Shown here: positions 48,009-62,257 of the stretch, piece after piece
Layout of the letters: each line of letters opens with the position of its first letter
How positions within the stretch are numbered: position 1 is the first letter of the stretch
Source: Toxorhynchites rutilus septentrionalis
Lineage: Eukaryota > Arthropoda > Insecta > Diptera > Culicidae
Length of the DNA stretch: 64,000 nt
NCBI RefSeq assembly: GCF_029784135.1
Contig: NC_073746.1
Location: 92,826,564-92,890,563, forward strand
Direction of reading: 5' to 3'
Translations under genes and position numbers: made by a program
The notes under the pieces: model-generated
Database searches by the model: none
Seen by the model: only the letters and a program-made list of their open reading frames with translations
What the model was told of the DNA's origin: nothing

Positions 48009-48502
48009 GGGGGTCTCCGTAGCCACATTGGTTGCGCGTTCGCTTAGTAAGCGATCGATCGTGAGTTCAAAACTCAGGGCCCTCATTGACCATATTTGTG
48101 TTGTTACAGAATAACTACGTCCACGCAACAATCATCAGCGATGGAGATCGATCCACTGTCGAAATAAGATCGATTCATCCATACAACTGCTCTGCTCTGC
48201 AAGAAACATCGGGCTGCTGCTATTCTATTAATAATTCAACAATGATCATATCAACTGTCTCCGCTGTCCGGTCTAACTGGACAATGGAAGAACAGAACGA
48301 ATACTCTTACGCCTAAATGGCTACTGTGAAATGCAATGTACCATATGCAATGGTATAGAAGGAATACTATAACGCAAAAAAAAATGGCAACTGTGTAATG
48401 TGCTATTGATAGATATTATAAACATGTGACATGTGCACTATTAAAATTCGGCTCTGTTACAGCTGAAATGCTAATGAGCCTGAAATAAACGAATGGGATA
48501 AA
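48009..48502 (+). mobile_element. Complete tRNA-headed SINE with 13-bp target duplication
   Basis: AAAACTGAAATAA at 47996-48008 is repeated at 48503-48515. The head carries a polymerase III-like A-box region (TAGCCACATTGG) and a B-box GTTCAAAAC. The last ~50 bp (CGGCTCTGTTACAGCTG ... TGAGCCTGAAATAAACGAAT, then GGGATAAAA) match the 3' end of the I-clade LINE at 18263-18315. The pattern fits the gecko SINE/MosquI LINE pair of Ae. aegypti as I remember it; identity with gecko is untested. A 76-codon frame inside is incidental. Confidence 0.85.
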
Positions 48503-48615
48503 AAAACTGAAATAAAATAGATCGCAACATCACAAAACTCTTTTTAACTCATAACTTTTTGTCACTTTCATGAAATGTATCTTGTTTATATGTGTGAGCT
48601 GCTGATGTAATAATA

Positions 48616-48772
48616 GGCCGTATGAATAAAAACAAAATTCACCTTTACTTTACTTCATTCGAGCAGTCGAGCAGTGAGCAGTTATTCATACGGATTCAAG
48701 TAAATACTAGGAAAGTTTACTTTACTTGGAAACGGGCAGAATAAGTAAATACTTTGTTTTATTCATACGACC
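48616..48772. mobile_element. 157-bp MITE, TA-flanked
   Basis: The ends are GGCCGTATGAATAAAAACAAA and (inverted) GGTCGTATGAATAAAACAAA, with TA at 48614-48615 and 48773-48774. There is a third GTTATTCATACGG word inside (near 48680). No coding capacity. Confidence 0.75.
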
Positions 48773-49056
48773 TAATGTATCAAACGAATGCACTGTTGTC
48801 GAATGTTTATGCTCGTTTACCTCAAAAAGGCCAATGCGCACCTTTGCCCCGTACAACTTTATGCTAGAGCCAATATGAGCGAGCGAAACAGGAGACACAT
48901 TTAAATGAAAGCATATGAAAGCTTTTCGTATGGTTTGCCAAATACACGGCCCAGACAGAGAAAGATATATTCTCGTTCGTGTTCTTCTTTATCCTCTTAG
49001 AAAACACTTTCCAACTTCATTCTAGATGAGCTGTAATATTATCACGCTTCAATATA

Positions 49057-49200
49057 ACAGCGCTGGCAGCTATATGGAAAGCGTGGTCGTGTGAAATATC
49101 TTTGCCTTCCAGCCGACCTTGGTTCGATCCCCATTGACGTCGTATGTACTTTTTTGGCACAATCCCTAATGAAATGAGAAAAAAAAAACAGAAAGAGATG
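49057..49200 (+). mobile_element. tRNA-derived SINE fragment (second type)
   Basis: The segment CAGCTATATGGAAAGCGTGG, some 30 bp, then CCTTGGTTCGATCCCCATTG has a clear B-box (GGTTCGATCCC) and resembles a tRNA-like head. It ends in an A-run near 49180-49190. It does not fold as a proper tRNA by eye, so a SINE is more likely than a tRNA gene. Confidence 0.5.
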
Positions 49201-49399
49201 TCTGTTCGCATACATACAAACCATTTTTAAGCTTTTAAAACAGCTCATTATTTGCGCATTTGGCTCTCCAGCACACGAAATGGCATCATTTCTGCCAACG
49301 CTAGTTTTGATGTACATAAAAAGTTTATTGGGTGTTAGTTTTCCGCCAGTGTTAATCATTAACATTAGTTCAGGCCCACATAAGGCGTGCGATGCGACA

Positions 49400-49575
49400 G
49401 TAAGGATGTCGCATCAGAAGACATGACACGATTTTATGAAATAGTTTCAACGTGAATAACCTTTTTTATTTTTACTGCGGACGAAATTTTGGGAAAAAAC
49501 TGTATATTACGACAGTCATTCAATGCTTCAAATTGATGAAAATGGGCATGCGATTTATTTGTATAGCTACATTTT
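49400..49575. repeat. Interspersed repeat family R4, copy 4 (partial)
   Basis: It shares AGGATGTCGCATCAGAAGAC / ATGACACGATTTTATGAAAT and the downstream CTTCAAATTGATGAAAATGG with the copies at 41717 and 42344. The palindrome at the start is not preserved. Confidence 0.55.
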
Positions 49576-49600
49576 CTATTTCATATTTATGTTAATGAGA

Positions 49601-50264
49601 ACCCTGCTTACTACAATTCTATAATACTTGAACCATCCTATCACAACCAACACTAATCAATAGTGGAAAAGGGAAACAAAAACCGAAAACCATAAATGAT
49701 TTCGCGTGTGGATATATTTTTTTTTTATGTGTGGTTCAATTTCAAAATTCATTGGTGGATATATTCAGATATGTTAGTTAACATCAAAGAAAGGCTAGAC
49801 ATATCAAAAGGTTAATTCATGTGTGAGGGGTAATTTTAAATTATAAACATAATTGTACTGGTGGGGTGAAATGGACAGTGAAATAGTGGTATGAATGTGT
49901 TTACTGTTGACAAGTGTTTTTTTTTTCGTAAAACATTTGACCAATTAATTCCAAAAATAGTATATTAAACTGCAAGAAACTGCATCTGAGTTTCGTAAAC
50001 ATGAGTTACCAAAAATACGAGGTTTGGGTCGAAGCTCTAGAAGAATCACGTTCACGAGTGCGCTGACAAAAACGGTAAAAATTGCGACATACTGCCAGCT
50101 TGTTTATTGTTCTCGCGAGGGCAAAAATGAATCATGAATCAATCATCTGTAGCTGTTTCTACAAAACCATACAAATCATTAGCCCTTGTCAGGGTCACCA
50201 GAACTTTGTATTGAAGAGTTAATTCTGAAAGTTCGATGTTTGCCAGAATAACATTAAATGTGAT
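49601..50264. other. AT-rich stretch, nothing recognised
   Basis: No gene or repeat that I can pair within the window. Confidence 0.4.
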
Positions 50265-50277
50265 AAACAAGCGAATT

Positions 50278-50542
50278 CCTGAATGGCGTGAACGTTCCCT
50301 GTGGAGCTTTTGCCGTCTCAACGTATGCATTAACTAGCGTCATTTATTAATACTTAGTAGAGATTTCTTAAGCCAAATAACACGCCTTGATTGTATTCCG
50401 AGGGGCAAGCTCTAGAATACGCGTGACCACAGTGCAAGTCGCAGGAAATTCCTCTGACGAAAAATTCCCCGGCCAGAACGGGAATTGAACCCGAACACCC
50501 GGCATGATAATGTGAGACGCAAACCACTCGGCCACGGGTGCA
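50278..50542 (-). mobile_element. tRNA-derived SINE (Feilai-like), 13-bp target duplication
   Basis: On the minus strand it begins TGCACCCGTGGCCGAGTGGT, with an A-box (TGGCCGAGTGGT) and a strong B-box (GGGTTCAATTCCC), followed by a non-tRNA body. AAACAAGCGAATT at 50265-50277 and 50543-50555 is the target duplication. I recall this head and body from Feilai-type SINEs of Aedes; the name is from memory. It is not a functional tRNA gene because the tRNA-like part runs straight into the SINE body. Confidence 0.85.
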
Positions 50543-50555
50543 CAAACAAGCGAAT

Positions 50556-51262
50556 TGCATAAAATAATTTCCTAGTCCTATGTAAACAATTTTGTCATGA
50601 TATGGAAATCAACTTCTACGTTGTTTTAGAGTAAATTCATCATTCCAATTTTGTTTCGACACTCCTGATCCATTTTTTTTTTGTTGAATTACGATTATGA
50701 TAATTCTTCGAAATAAGTGTTAGTTTCAACTGAGCCTTATCTTACCTACAGGTCTCAACAGATGTTTAGAAAATGAACTCATATATGTTCTCGATAGTAA
50801 ATTAATTATTAATCTGTATTAAGGTGAAATACGGGTAGATAACGTTGGGGGCATAACCAGGGAGACGTAGAACTACACCATGGACTCTCAATTTAAATAT
50901 GGAGTTTTATATTCATTTGTTGGAATGTTTCAATTTAAAATGTGAATTGTACGTGAAATAATCTACACAGAAAAATAATTTAGTTCACTTGAAGAATTAA
51001 CTCTTTATGAAAATTTTGTTGGTTCTGAAAAGAACCTATATTGTGATCATTATGGTGATGTTGGATACTTTGGTACTGTCGATGGTGTTTCTGGATTATG
51101 GCCGTTTCGCTGACGTTGCTGGATTCGATTTTCTACGGATTCCGATCAGGAAAATTAAACCTAAACATTCATCTCCAGGCCTTGAGAAAGGTCATTCGAA
51201 CGACCTCGCCGCCCTCAAGCCAACTGGTGGCTAGCCGGATAACAGTTGAATCGTAAATTGTT
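50556..51262. other. Stretch without recognised gene
   Basis: No family motif seen in the 75-codon frame at 51007-51234. Its last part is one half of a diverged direct repeat described next. Confidence 0.35.
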
Positions 51263-51540
51263 GGAAAGAGAAAGAGAGAGAGAGATAGAGAGAGAGAGAA
51301 AGAGGGAGAGAGAGAGAACGAGAGGGAGTGAAATAGAGAGAAAAAAGATGAAGGAAATTGTGTGTTGAATTATAGCGGTTTAAAACTTGCGCGGTTCACT
51401 CGCCTCTAGTCTTGAAAAATACGAATTTAGACATCTTATCTTAAACTCACAGCCTTGAGGAAGGTTATTTTCGATGCTCTCATCGCCGCCCCCGCTGACT
51501 GGCTGCTAGCTAGATGACTGCCGAATCTAAATTGCTGCGA
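51176..51540. repeat. Diverged direct repeat around a GA-rich tract
   Basis: The segments 51176-51262 and 51452-51540 share CCTTGAG.AAGGT.ATTCGA, CTC.TCGCCGCCC..C and CTGG..GCTAGC..GAT.AC and end ATTG.TGGAAA / ATTGCTGCGAAA. The tract between them holds the GA-rich microsatellite. Confidence 0.55.
51263..51346. repeat. GA-rich microsatellite
   Basis: A purine tract of about 84 bp consisting mostly of GA units with scattered A and G interruptions. Confidence 0.9.
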
Positions 51541-51920
51541 AATATATATATTTTCACTCGATGCAACGCGACATGTGAGGCATCGACTCTCTGCCGAAAA
51601 AACAGACGATTTCGAGGAGACTCTCTTTCTTTAAATTGGGTACATATGATGGCAGCTAGCAAAAATCACATTCTTATTATCATGTGAGCAATTTAATTTG
51701 CGACATTTTATTTCAATGGCGTATTTAAAATCATTGATCCTTTTTCCAAAAAATAGTAACTCCAATTCCAGATGTCTGCTTCAAATAAAGCGTTTGTCAA
51801 AGCTGTTGGAAAATCAATAAACTCTTAACGAAAAATAACGTTTGCGTTTGAAGAGAAGAGGATTGCAAAGATCGATGATACTCCACGTATACATACGCAT
51901 CCTCGCATATATGTACACTA

Positions 51921-52280
51921 AAGTGCCAATGAAAATGGCCATCTCGAATTTTTAAAGCCAACTTGATTAAAAACGTTGATTCCCACGAAAAACTATCCAA
52001 AATATCAGCTGAATCGGACTTCATTTACTTGTGTCGCACAGCGGTCAAAGTTTGAGTTTTTTGAAAGCCCAAAAATCACCCAAGGGGGTGTAAAGGAAAT
52101 CGAGGTTTTTGAATAAAAAATGTTGATGCCAAATGTCTTCAATTTTTTTTTGTCGAAAATCGATTTTTCAGAGTGACGAAAGTGACGAAAAGTCAATTTT
52201 TGACAAAAAAATGGTATTCGAGATAACAGTAGATCTCGGCGTTTCATGCAATTTCAAGACATTTGGCATCAAAAACTCGT
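51921..52280. mobile_element. Foldback MITE (family F), copy 3, truncated
   Basis: After TA (51919-51920) it starts AAGTGCCAATGAAAATGGCC and continues with CCCAAAAATCACCCAAGGGG and GATGCCAAATGTCTTCAATT as in copies 1 and 2. The opposite arm begins (GATCTCGGCGTTTCATGCAA, AAGACATTTGGCATC) but stops near 52275. The right terminus is absent. Confidence 0.7.
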
Positions 52281-52590
52281 TCATTCGAGAGTCGTGTAAG
52301 ATTTTGTACTTCTGGTACGATTTGCGATTGAGTGCTCCTCTAATTTGCTCCATTCAAGCAAAAATATTTTTTTTTGTTTCAAAAAATCCTTCCATCCAAC
52401 TAAGAGATTAGATCTTTTTCAAAACTATTCTCCATTGCATACAGGTCTTGGCTACAGTTCTGTAGCTTCGAGCTTCACCAATCCTACTCTATTAGACTTT
52501 TTGACTAACCAAATCAATGTTGAATTGATTTTATCCAATCTCACGGTATTCAAAAAAATATGTTGAGAAACTTCAACTTATACGATGAAC

Positions 52591-54011
<1,421 letters not shown>

Positions 54012-54511
54012 NNNNNNNNNNNNNNNNNNNNNNNNNNNNNNNNNNNNNNNNNNNNNNNNNNNNNNNNNNNNNNNNNNNNNNNNNNNNNNNNNNNNNNNNN
54101 NNNNNNNNNNNNNNNNNNNNNNNNNNNNNNNNNNNNNNNNNNNNNNNNNNNNNNNNNNNNNNNNNNNNNNNNNNNNNNNNNNNNNNNNNNNNNNNNNNNN
54201 NNNNNNNNNNNNNNNNNNNNNNNNNNNNNNNNNNNNNNNNNNNNNNNNNNNNNNNNNNNNNNNNNNNNNNNNNNNNNNNNNNNNNNNNNNNNNNNNNNNN
54301 NNNNNNNNNNNNNNNNNNNNNNNNNNNNNNNNNNNNNNNNNNNNNNNNNNNNNNNNNNNNNNNNNNNNNNNNNNNNNNNNNNNNNNNNNNNNNNNNNNNN
54401 NNNNNNNNNNNNNNNNNNNNNNNNNNNNNNNNNNNNNNNNNNNNNNNNNNNNNNNNNNNNNNNNNNNNNNNNNNNNNNNNNNNNNNNNNNNNNNNNNNNN
54501 NNNNNNNNNNN
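54012..54511. other. 500-base run of N (assembly gap)
   Basis: The run is exactly 500 N, the kind of fixed-size placeholder put between scaffolded contigs, so the length carries no information. Confidence 0.99.
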
Positions 54512-56157
<1,646 letters not shown>

Positions 56158-56159
56158 GT

Positions 56160-57580
56160 TAAAGATAAAATGAGAGGCGATGAATAGATCATAGAACACA
56201 ATTTATTAACATAAATCTGAGATTTTTACCTTCTTCCAACGCTGATGGATGATGGATGCATCAGTCTTTTAAGCTTCGCTTAAAGGGACAATCAAACGAT
56301 ATCTAAACCTATTGATGAAACGAGATCTATAAACAGATCTATGGCTGCAAACTACCCAGACGTACGGATTGAATGTCGAACGATTCGTTGGGTATTTTTA
56401 AATTTTCATTGACTTTGAGTGATTTGATAGTCACACGGGAGGCGCCGCTCCACCGCAGAATTCACTCGGTCGATTAGGATCGATTAAGGCTGTCCCTCTT
56501 CGCTGCAATTATGTGTCCTGACTTTGAGCCGGACGGACCGGCCGCCACCGCCGCCGCTACCGCCTGGCTGCTGCTGCTGCACATGGTTTTGCCAAAAGGC
56601 CTCAAGTCGCCGGAATCACATCGGACGGAGAGATCGAGGCTGAGCTGATTTGAGTGAGTGTGCATGCAAATGACATTCGCCTAATAGAAAGCTAGAGCTC
56701 TTATCGGGGTCTTGCTTATCTCTTTCCGGCAAGCGGCCTGGCACAAATCCCGGACGCGCTTGTGGGTGGGTGGGGCAGGATCGGCGGCGATGGATAGTTC
56801 TGGGTGAGCATGATGCAAAATGCACACCATTGATGGCTCGCTGGATGCTCTTTTCCATTCGGATTGCCCTGTGTTTTGCTGTCTGCACAGGTCTAGAGGG
56901 ACTGCCTCTTTGGGTTATCGATATCGAATAAGGCAGTTGTGTTATTATTTTCCTCAATCATTGCCCGGCCCGACAGGGAGGGATAGGAGAGAGATTCAAA
57001 GGCAAAGGCATCATGCAATTGCAGCCCACACAATGCATGGCACTGTCTGCAGCGGCTTCGGAAGGAAAATTGACCGAAACACGGCAGGGGTTGTGGTGTT
57101 TTATCGGAATTGTTTTTAGAATAAATGTCGGGGCTAATATGAAACAATTATTTTGATGGATTTCTGATTCATTGGTAATCTTCTCTGTTGTTCATTTCGA
57201 TTGTAGGCTTGTGGCAATAGTGATGAGACGACTCGTAACTGATTGTTTTAATCGCAACGATTCGTTGCTTAAAATGCTTTTATGCAATATTTTGATACTA
57301 TATATGACGGTTGAAGACTTTCACGTTGCAATTAAGTTTGATAAAAAAAACACAATACACGGTTGTAATATTCATTTCGTACATGGGTACAAATAGTGAA
57401 TTACGTAAAATACCAAAAACTTACCAATTAGAATTCTTGATTTGAATTTGCAGTCACATTAACCCTTTACAATTTGCATGAGCTTCATTATTTCGAGAAA
57501 ATGTAAAAAATAAAAAGTGTATACAACGTTTTACGTAATATTAAACTTCGTAGGCCATGCAATTTCATGAGAGCACTTGT
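56160..57580. other. Single-copy stretch, no gene recognised
   Basis: The part 56430-57110 is GC-rich for this window (for example GGACGGACCGGCCGCC near 56530, and a CTGCTGCTGCTGC run near 56567). Overlapping frames of 60-113 codons on both strands lack motifs. It could be host regulatory or exon-flanking DNA. Confidence 0.4.
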
Positions 57581-57581
57581 A

Positions 57582-58888
57582 CAGGGTGATTCAGAGTAAC
57601 TGTCACCGCAACCAACCAAATAATCTAGTTGAATATGGGTGTATTGAATATACATTTAATTTGTTTTACTTTGAAGTGTATTCGAATGTTAACGTGTAAA
57701 AAAATGTATTGAAAATTTATTTTATGACGTAATGGATGCTAAAAAAATTTTTGTAAAACGAACTAACGAGGAATATCTTCAAGAAGTTGAAGTACTCAGA
57801 GTTGACAAAAGACTCCCCTTTCGCTCCATAAAACGGATCAAGGGCACTGGTCTATGCAAAATTCACCAGAAAATGGACTGGAGTGGTATGTCAGTATGTC
57901 ACTCATGCTGAAAATAGTTGAACAGCGAATTCGTCGAATTTCTAATCACTCTAGGTGTTGGATGATATAAACCGTTTTTAGTCGATTTTTTCTACTTTGT
58001 TCATTCTAAAAAGATAGTCATAGACTCAAAGGTTCATTCTCCGATAAAACATCAATCGAAAAAATCCCCAGTGCCCACAGAAAAATACGTTTGAATTAAA
58101 AAAAAAAGTTTCAGAGTAGTGTATGAAGAAGCGAATGAGTTCATCAACAAAATCAATTCGAGGACCGCAATAATCATGCTACCGATCACACGAATGAAAG
58201 ATAAAATAGATAATGGAAATAACAAGGTAGAGCCTATGAAGCTGTTGAGCATTTACGGCGAAATCAAGGTAGACAAAATTGGGGAACATATTATTTACTA
58301 TTAGGAAGCACTATATATGGTTATGTCCACAAATTCCTCGATATTTATATATTTAATGCCGTTTGTGGTAAGACTATATTAAATTTGAAAGAAAAATGCT
58401 TTTCGGAAAAATTCTTAAATGGCTGGAAAAGCCGAGCATTGTATATGGTTGAGAACATCTTTTAATTTGGCAAATTGGGATCTGTTGATCACATTGTTGA
58501 CGGAAAATCAATTTACATTTACAATTTACATTCTAAATTCGAAACGGATTACATAACCGGAAGAAGCAGAATATTTATTTCTGGATTTCATACACATGAG
58601 TCGATTGGTTATGTACAATAAGTAGTTCGTCATTCGTCAATAAACTTCAACTAAAATTTGATTTCAAAGCCTCTTTCAGCTTAATTATGAAGTTGCCTTC
58701 TAAATGGCAACAAGTTTGCGAAAAAAACGGCACATATTTGACTTAAATTGGATAATTTTAAGTATGTTAAATAAAGCCTAAAAATTCGATCAGAAATACG
58801 ACATTTCCTTTTCCCCAACCCTATAGTACAGTGCTACAGACTTTCCGTATGTTATGAATTGATGCCAAATTACTCAATTATCACGGTC
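57582..58888. other. Possible element start, otherwise unassigned
   Basis: TA followed by CAGGGTGATTCAGAGTAACT at 57580-57601 resembles the end of a TA-targeting element, but I found no opposite end. Words such as FVKRTNEEYLQEVEVL (near 57755) and a 61-codon frame at 58119-58304 are not assignable to any family by eye. Confidence 0.3.
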
Positions 58889-60182
58889 TTTTGACGTAGG
58901 ATTACGTCTTTCGGGAACATATTGTTGTACAAATTGAAAATCGGGAATCGAGCACATCGTGAAAATTGTCCAATTTAAAACGCTTATTGCTCAGTCATTT
59001 TATGATGGATTGATGAAATTTTTGGGTCAATCGATTTCGGCACTCCATAACATTTTTTTATATTCAAGAAAATAATATATGTCATGAAACTAACTATCGA
59101 ACAATTGAAAAATCTCAACCCCTATCCTAACAGAGATACCCACTTCTGATTGGTCGAAATTGACGACACATGCGGCGAGTACCTAACAGAGACATCAAGA
59201 CCAAGCTGCCTGAGGGAAATCGGCATTGCAAATACATGAAAGTAGGTGGAGCTTTTGTTCCTACCAAAATGTGTTTCCTAACAGAGACATCAAAACCAAG
59301 GTACCCGAGGGAAATCGGCATTGCAAATATATGCAAGTCGGCGACATTTTTATATTGCAAGTAAGGTGAATGATACGATTAATTTTAGCAAATAAAATTT
59401 AAATTCGGATCTCTAATATTGGTTGCTTCGTGAAATTTTATATCAATGACTGATCGTGTATTGTGAAAAATTTAGCATAAGTATAAGTGTAAAATTGTAT
59501 ATGGTAGCAGTTGCGTTAAAAATGACTTGATATATGAAACGATTTATTTCAATTTTCATAAATAAAAACCAAGGTGTGTTCCCGCTCGAGAACAGGTCCT
59601 TTGGTTTAAGCTGTCTATTTTTGTGTGTGCATTTTCACCCAAGTAAAGTTTATGCGTCGAGAAAAATTGGAAAAGTGAAGAAATATTAGAAAAAGTTATT
59701 TTCTATATGCTCTAAATATAGTATTAAGAGTTGTTAAACCAATTAGAATTCGCAATGGGTTGAATAAACACTCAAAAAGTAAAAATTATAAATAAAAAAA
59801 AAAAATCCATTTCAAATATGTTTCCTCTCTAAATTAAAGTTTTCACTGGTGAGAAAAATTGATAATTGTGTTCGGTATTAATAATTATCTTATATTACAT
59901 TGGTTAGTTTTTTTCTTTATTTCATCGATACATAACACAAGAGGCATCTCGTCTAGGATCACAAAGGGCGGTTTTCAACATATCTCGTTCCACCATCCAA
60001 CGACTGTCTACTATTCTTCTGTCATCATCACTCGGTAAACACTGGTGGAGTGAACAAACAATTCCCAAATCATTATCAAAGAGTTTAACTATGTAATTCT
60101 TCAAACCAAAATCAACAGATAACCTAACGAAATCCTACGTCAACTATGCGGTCGTGTCTCGGACACAATCCTCCTGTAACTT
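58889..60182. repeat. Interspersed repeat family R1, copy 3 (inverted)
   Basis: It runs from TTTTGACGTAGGATTACGTC, TTTCGGGAACATATTG through two ~100-bp modules (59160-59350) to GAAATCCTACGTCAACTATG, CGGTCGTGTCTCGGACACAA. It is uninterrupted and lacks the MITE found in copy 1, so it serves as the empty-site reference. GTGTCTCGGACAC near 60153 is a small hairpin. Confidence 0.75.
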
Positions 60183-61072
60183 TTTTTTGAAGCAGAAGTA
60201 AATGATTCTGAAGTACTTCATTTCACTTCTGACTGTACAGTGGTGTTGATGAAAAGCTATCTGAAGCAGGCCGTTTTGAAAATATTTTTACTTTAATATA
60301 ATATTGGATACTTGAAAAGTAGGAATAAATTTGAATAATACTTTTCCGTGAGCCGTACAGAAATCAGTTGGTTTCACACTGATATGATTTGTATGGTCGT
60401 TCGCGAATGCAATAATAGGATAATGTTTAACATCTATTTATAAGAGTCATTTTCCATTCATTCTAGAAAAATTTTCCAAAAACTGATAATTCATTGGCGA
60501 ACCTTCATCAGTTAAGTTTTCAACAACATCTCGCGTGCCATTCTCATTCCGAGGTGCAAAACCATCGACATTGCTGGGTATCCTGCAACATTACTTCTAT
60601 AAAATTACAGTGTCTCTATCGCAATTGTTTTGAATGCAATAAATGTTCTCAATATTCTGTCAGTAAAGTCGGCACAAGCTTGGATCCTGACTCGTAAAAA
60701 TTTAAAATACTTTCATTTCAATAAATCATCGGAAATCGTCGGCTCGAACCCGACTTCCTGGAGGGTTTTTCTACCTCTAGATACCAGTAAACGGATCTAC
60801 TCTTACAATCGCAATTGCTTCCAAGAGTCTGCCCCTAAAATCCGGATGTCTCTTCAGAAAACAGTGTATCCAGTCTCTTTCTGTTCATTATTTGGAGAAA
60901 AAAATGTTTGGAAAAGCAGATCCTGGAAATATCCCGTTTATTGCAGATTTCCGTCGTTAAAACTGCGGTATTTTTAATGAAAATTCGCTTTTTCGAAGCT
61001 CATAAAAAATAGAAAAATTAGATATGAAAACACGGCTATGTAACGTTTTAGATAATTCATTTTTATATGCTG
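60183..61072. other. Stretch without recognised gene
   Basis: A 115-codon frame at 60630-60977 and a 67-codon one at 60494-60697 show no motif. GGCTCGAACCCGAC near 60740 resembles a polymerase III B-box but no tRNA-like fold is apparent. Confidence 0.35.
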
Positions 61073-61875
61073 ACTAGCTAACCCGGCAAACTTTGTCCCG
61101 CCCATTTACTTGATTAATTCTCGAGTAATGCAGAAATTTGTGTTTTATTTGTATGGCAGCCACCCCTAAGAGAGGGGGGAGGGGTATCTAACCACCATAG
61201 AAACATTCATTACACCCTAAAGTTTCCATATGCCTAATTTGGTTTAATTTGCTTGATTAATTCTCGGGTAATGCAAAAATTTGTGTTTCATTTGTACGGC
61301 AGCCCCCTCTAAGAGAGGGGGAAGGAGTATCTTAACACCATAGAAACATTTATTGCATCCTAAAACCTCCACATGCCAAATTTGGTTTCATTTGCTTTAT
61401 TAATTCTCGAGTAATGCAGAAATTTGTGTTTCATTTGTATGGCAGCCCCCCCTTTGAGTGGGGGAAGGACTGTCTAACCATCATAGAAACATTTATTGAA
61501 CCCTAAAACTTTCACATGCCAACTTTGGTTTCGTTTGATTGATTAATTTCCGAGTAATGCAAAAAATTGTGTTTCATTTGTATTAGAGAGGGGGAAGGAG
61601 TATCTTATCACCATAGAAACATTTATTGCACCCTAAAACTTTCACATGCCAACTTTGGTTTCGTTTGCTTGGTTAATTTCCGAGTAATGCAGAAATTTGT
61701 GTTTCATTTGTATGGCAGCCCCCCCTTAGAGAAGGGGGAGGGGTCTCGAAATATCACGAAAACCTTCCCCGGCCCCAAAAACCCCTACATACCAATTTTC
61801 ATGTCGATCGGTTCAGTAGTTTCCGCGTCTATAAGAATCAGACAGACAGACAGACATCACTCCATTTTTATATAT

Positions 61876-61909
<34 letters not shown>
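61073..61909 (+). repeat. Modular repeat family R2, copy with five modules and (TAGA)n tail
   Basis: It starts ACTAGCTAACCCGGCAAACT, has five modules spaced 131-144 bp apart (TTTGTATGGCAGCC or relics near 61148, 61292, 61434, 61575 and 61706), then CGATCGGTTCAGTAGTTTCC, a CAGACAGACAGACAGACATC run and a short TA stretch that becomes TAGA units (61877-61909). It gives the best view of the tail sequence of the family. Confidence 0.8.
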
Positions 61910-62257
61910 TTAAATTATAAGATAGATTAAAAAATTTCAGCGAAATCGGTCGTGTAGATTCTGAACCTGAAAACATGATTCCGAGAAGAATGCGTTGTAG
62001 AGTTCGTACAGCAATACTACACTCTGTCCAACTTCTATAAGACCAGGTGATGATCTTGCTGCTTTGTAACATTGTTAACAAACAACGCTTCAATTTATAT
62101 TCTAGTGTATTTGTATCATACACTGCATGATTTTCATATGTGTATGTGCAAGCGTTGAGCGTAAACAAATGTTGGTGTATTTTTCAAGTGTCAAGTTTCT
62201 ATAAGACCAGTTACATTTTCCGTTGTTTTTGGTTAGTTTGATTAATATATCTGGAAA

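Larger units (their letters stand above)
46588..48851. mobile_element. pogo-like element with GGGGCAAA..TGCGCA ends
   Basis: The ends are CGGGGCAAATGTGCGCA and (inverted) CGGGGCAAAGGTGCGCA. TA follows the right end; the left flank is TG. Related words lie inside, near 46787-46812 (CCCCACAGTGGGGCCAAAGT, then GCGCACTT) and 47807-47842 (CCAGTGCGCACCTTTGCCCC). A minus-strand transposase remnant lies at 47370-47765. The element later received a SINE (48009-48502) and a MITE (48616-48772). Decay is heavy. Confidence 0.65.

Noticed and set aside
50460..50542. tRNA gene on the minus strand
   Set aside because: The A- and B-box region continues into a SINE body and the whole unit is bounded by a 13-bp target duplication.
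60724..60775. tRNA-like GGCTCGAACCCGAC near 60740
   Set aside because: No acceptor or anticodon stem could be drawn around it, and no A-box at suitable distance was evident.
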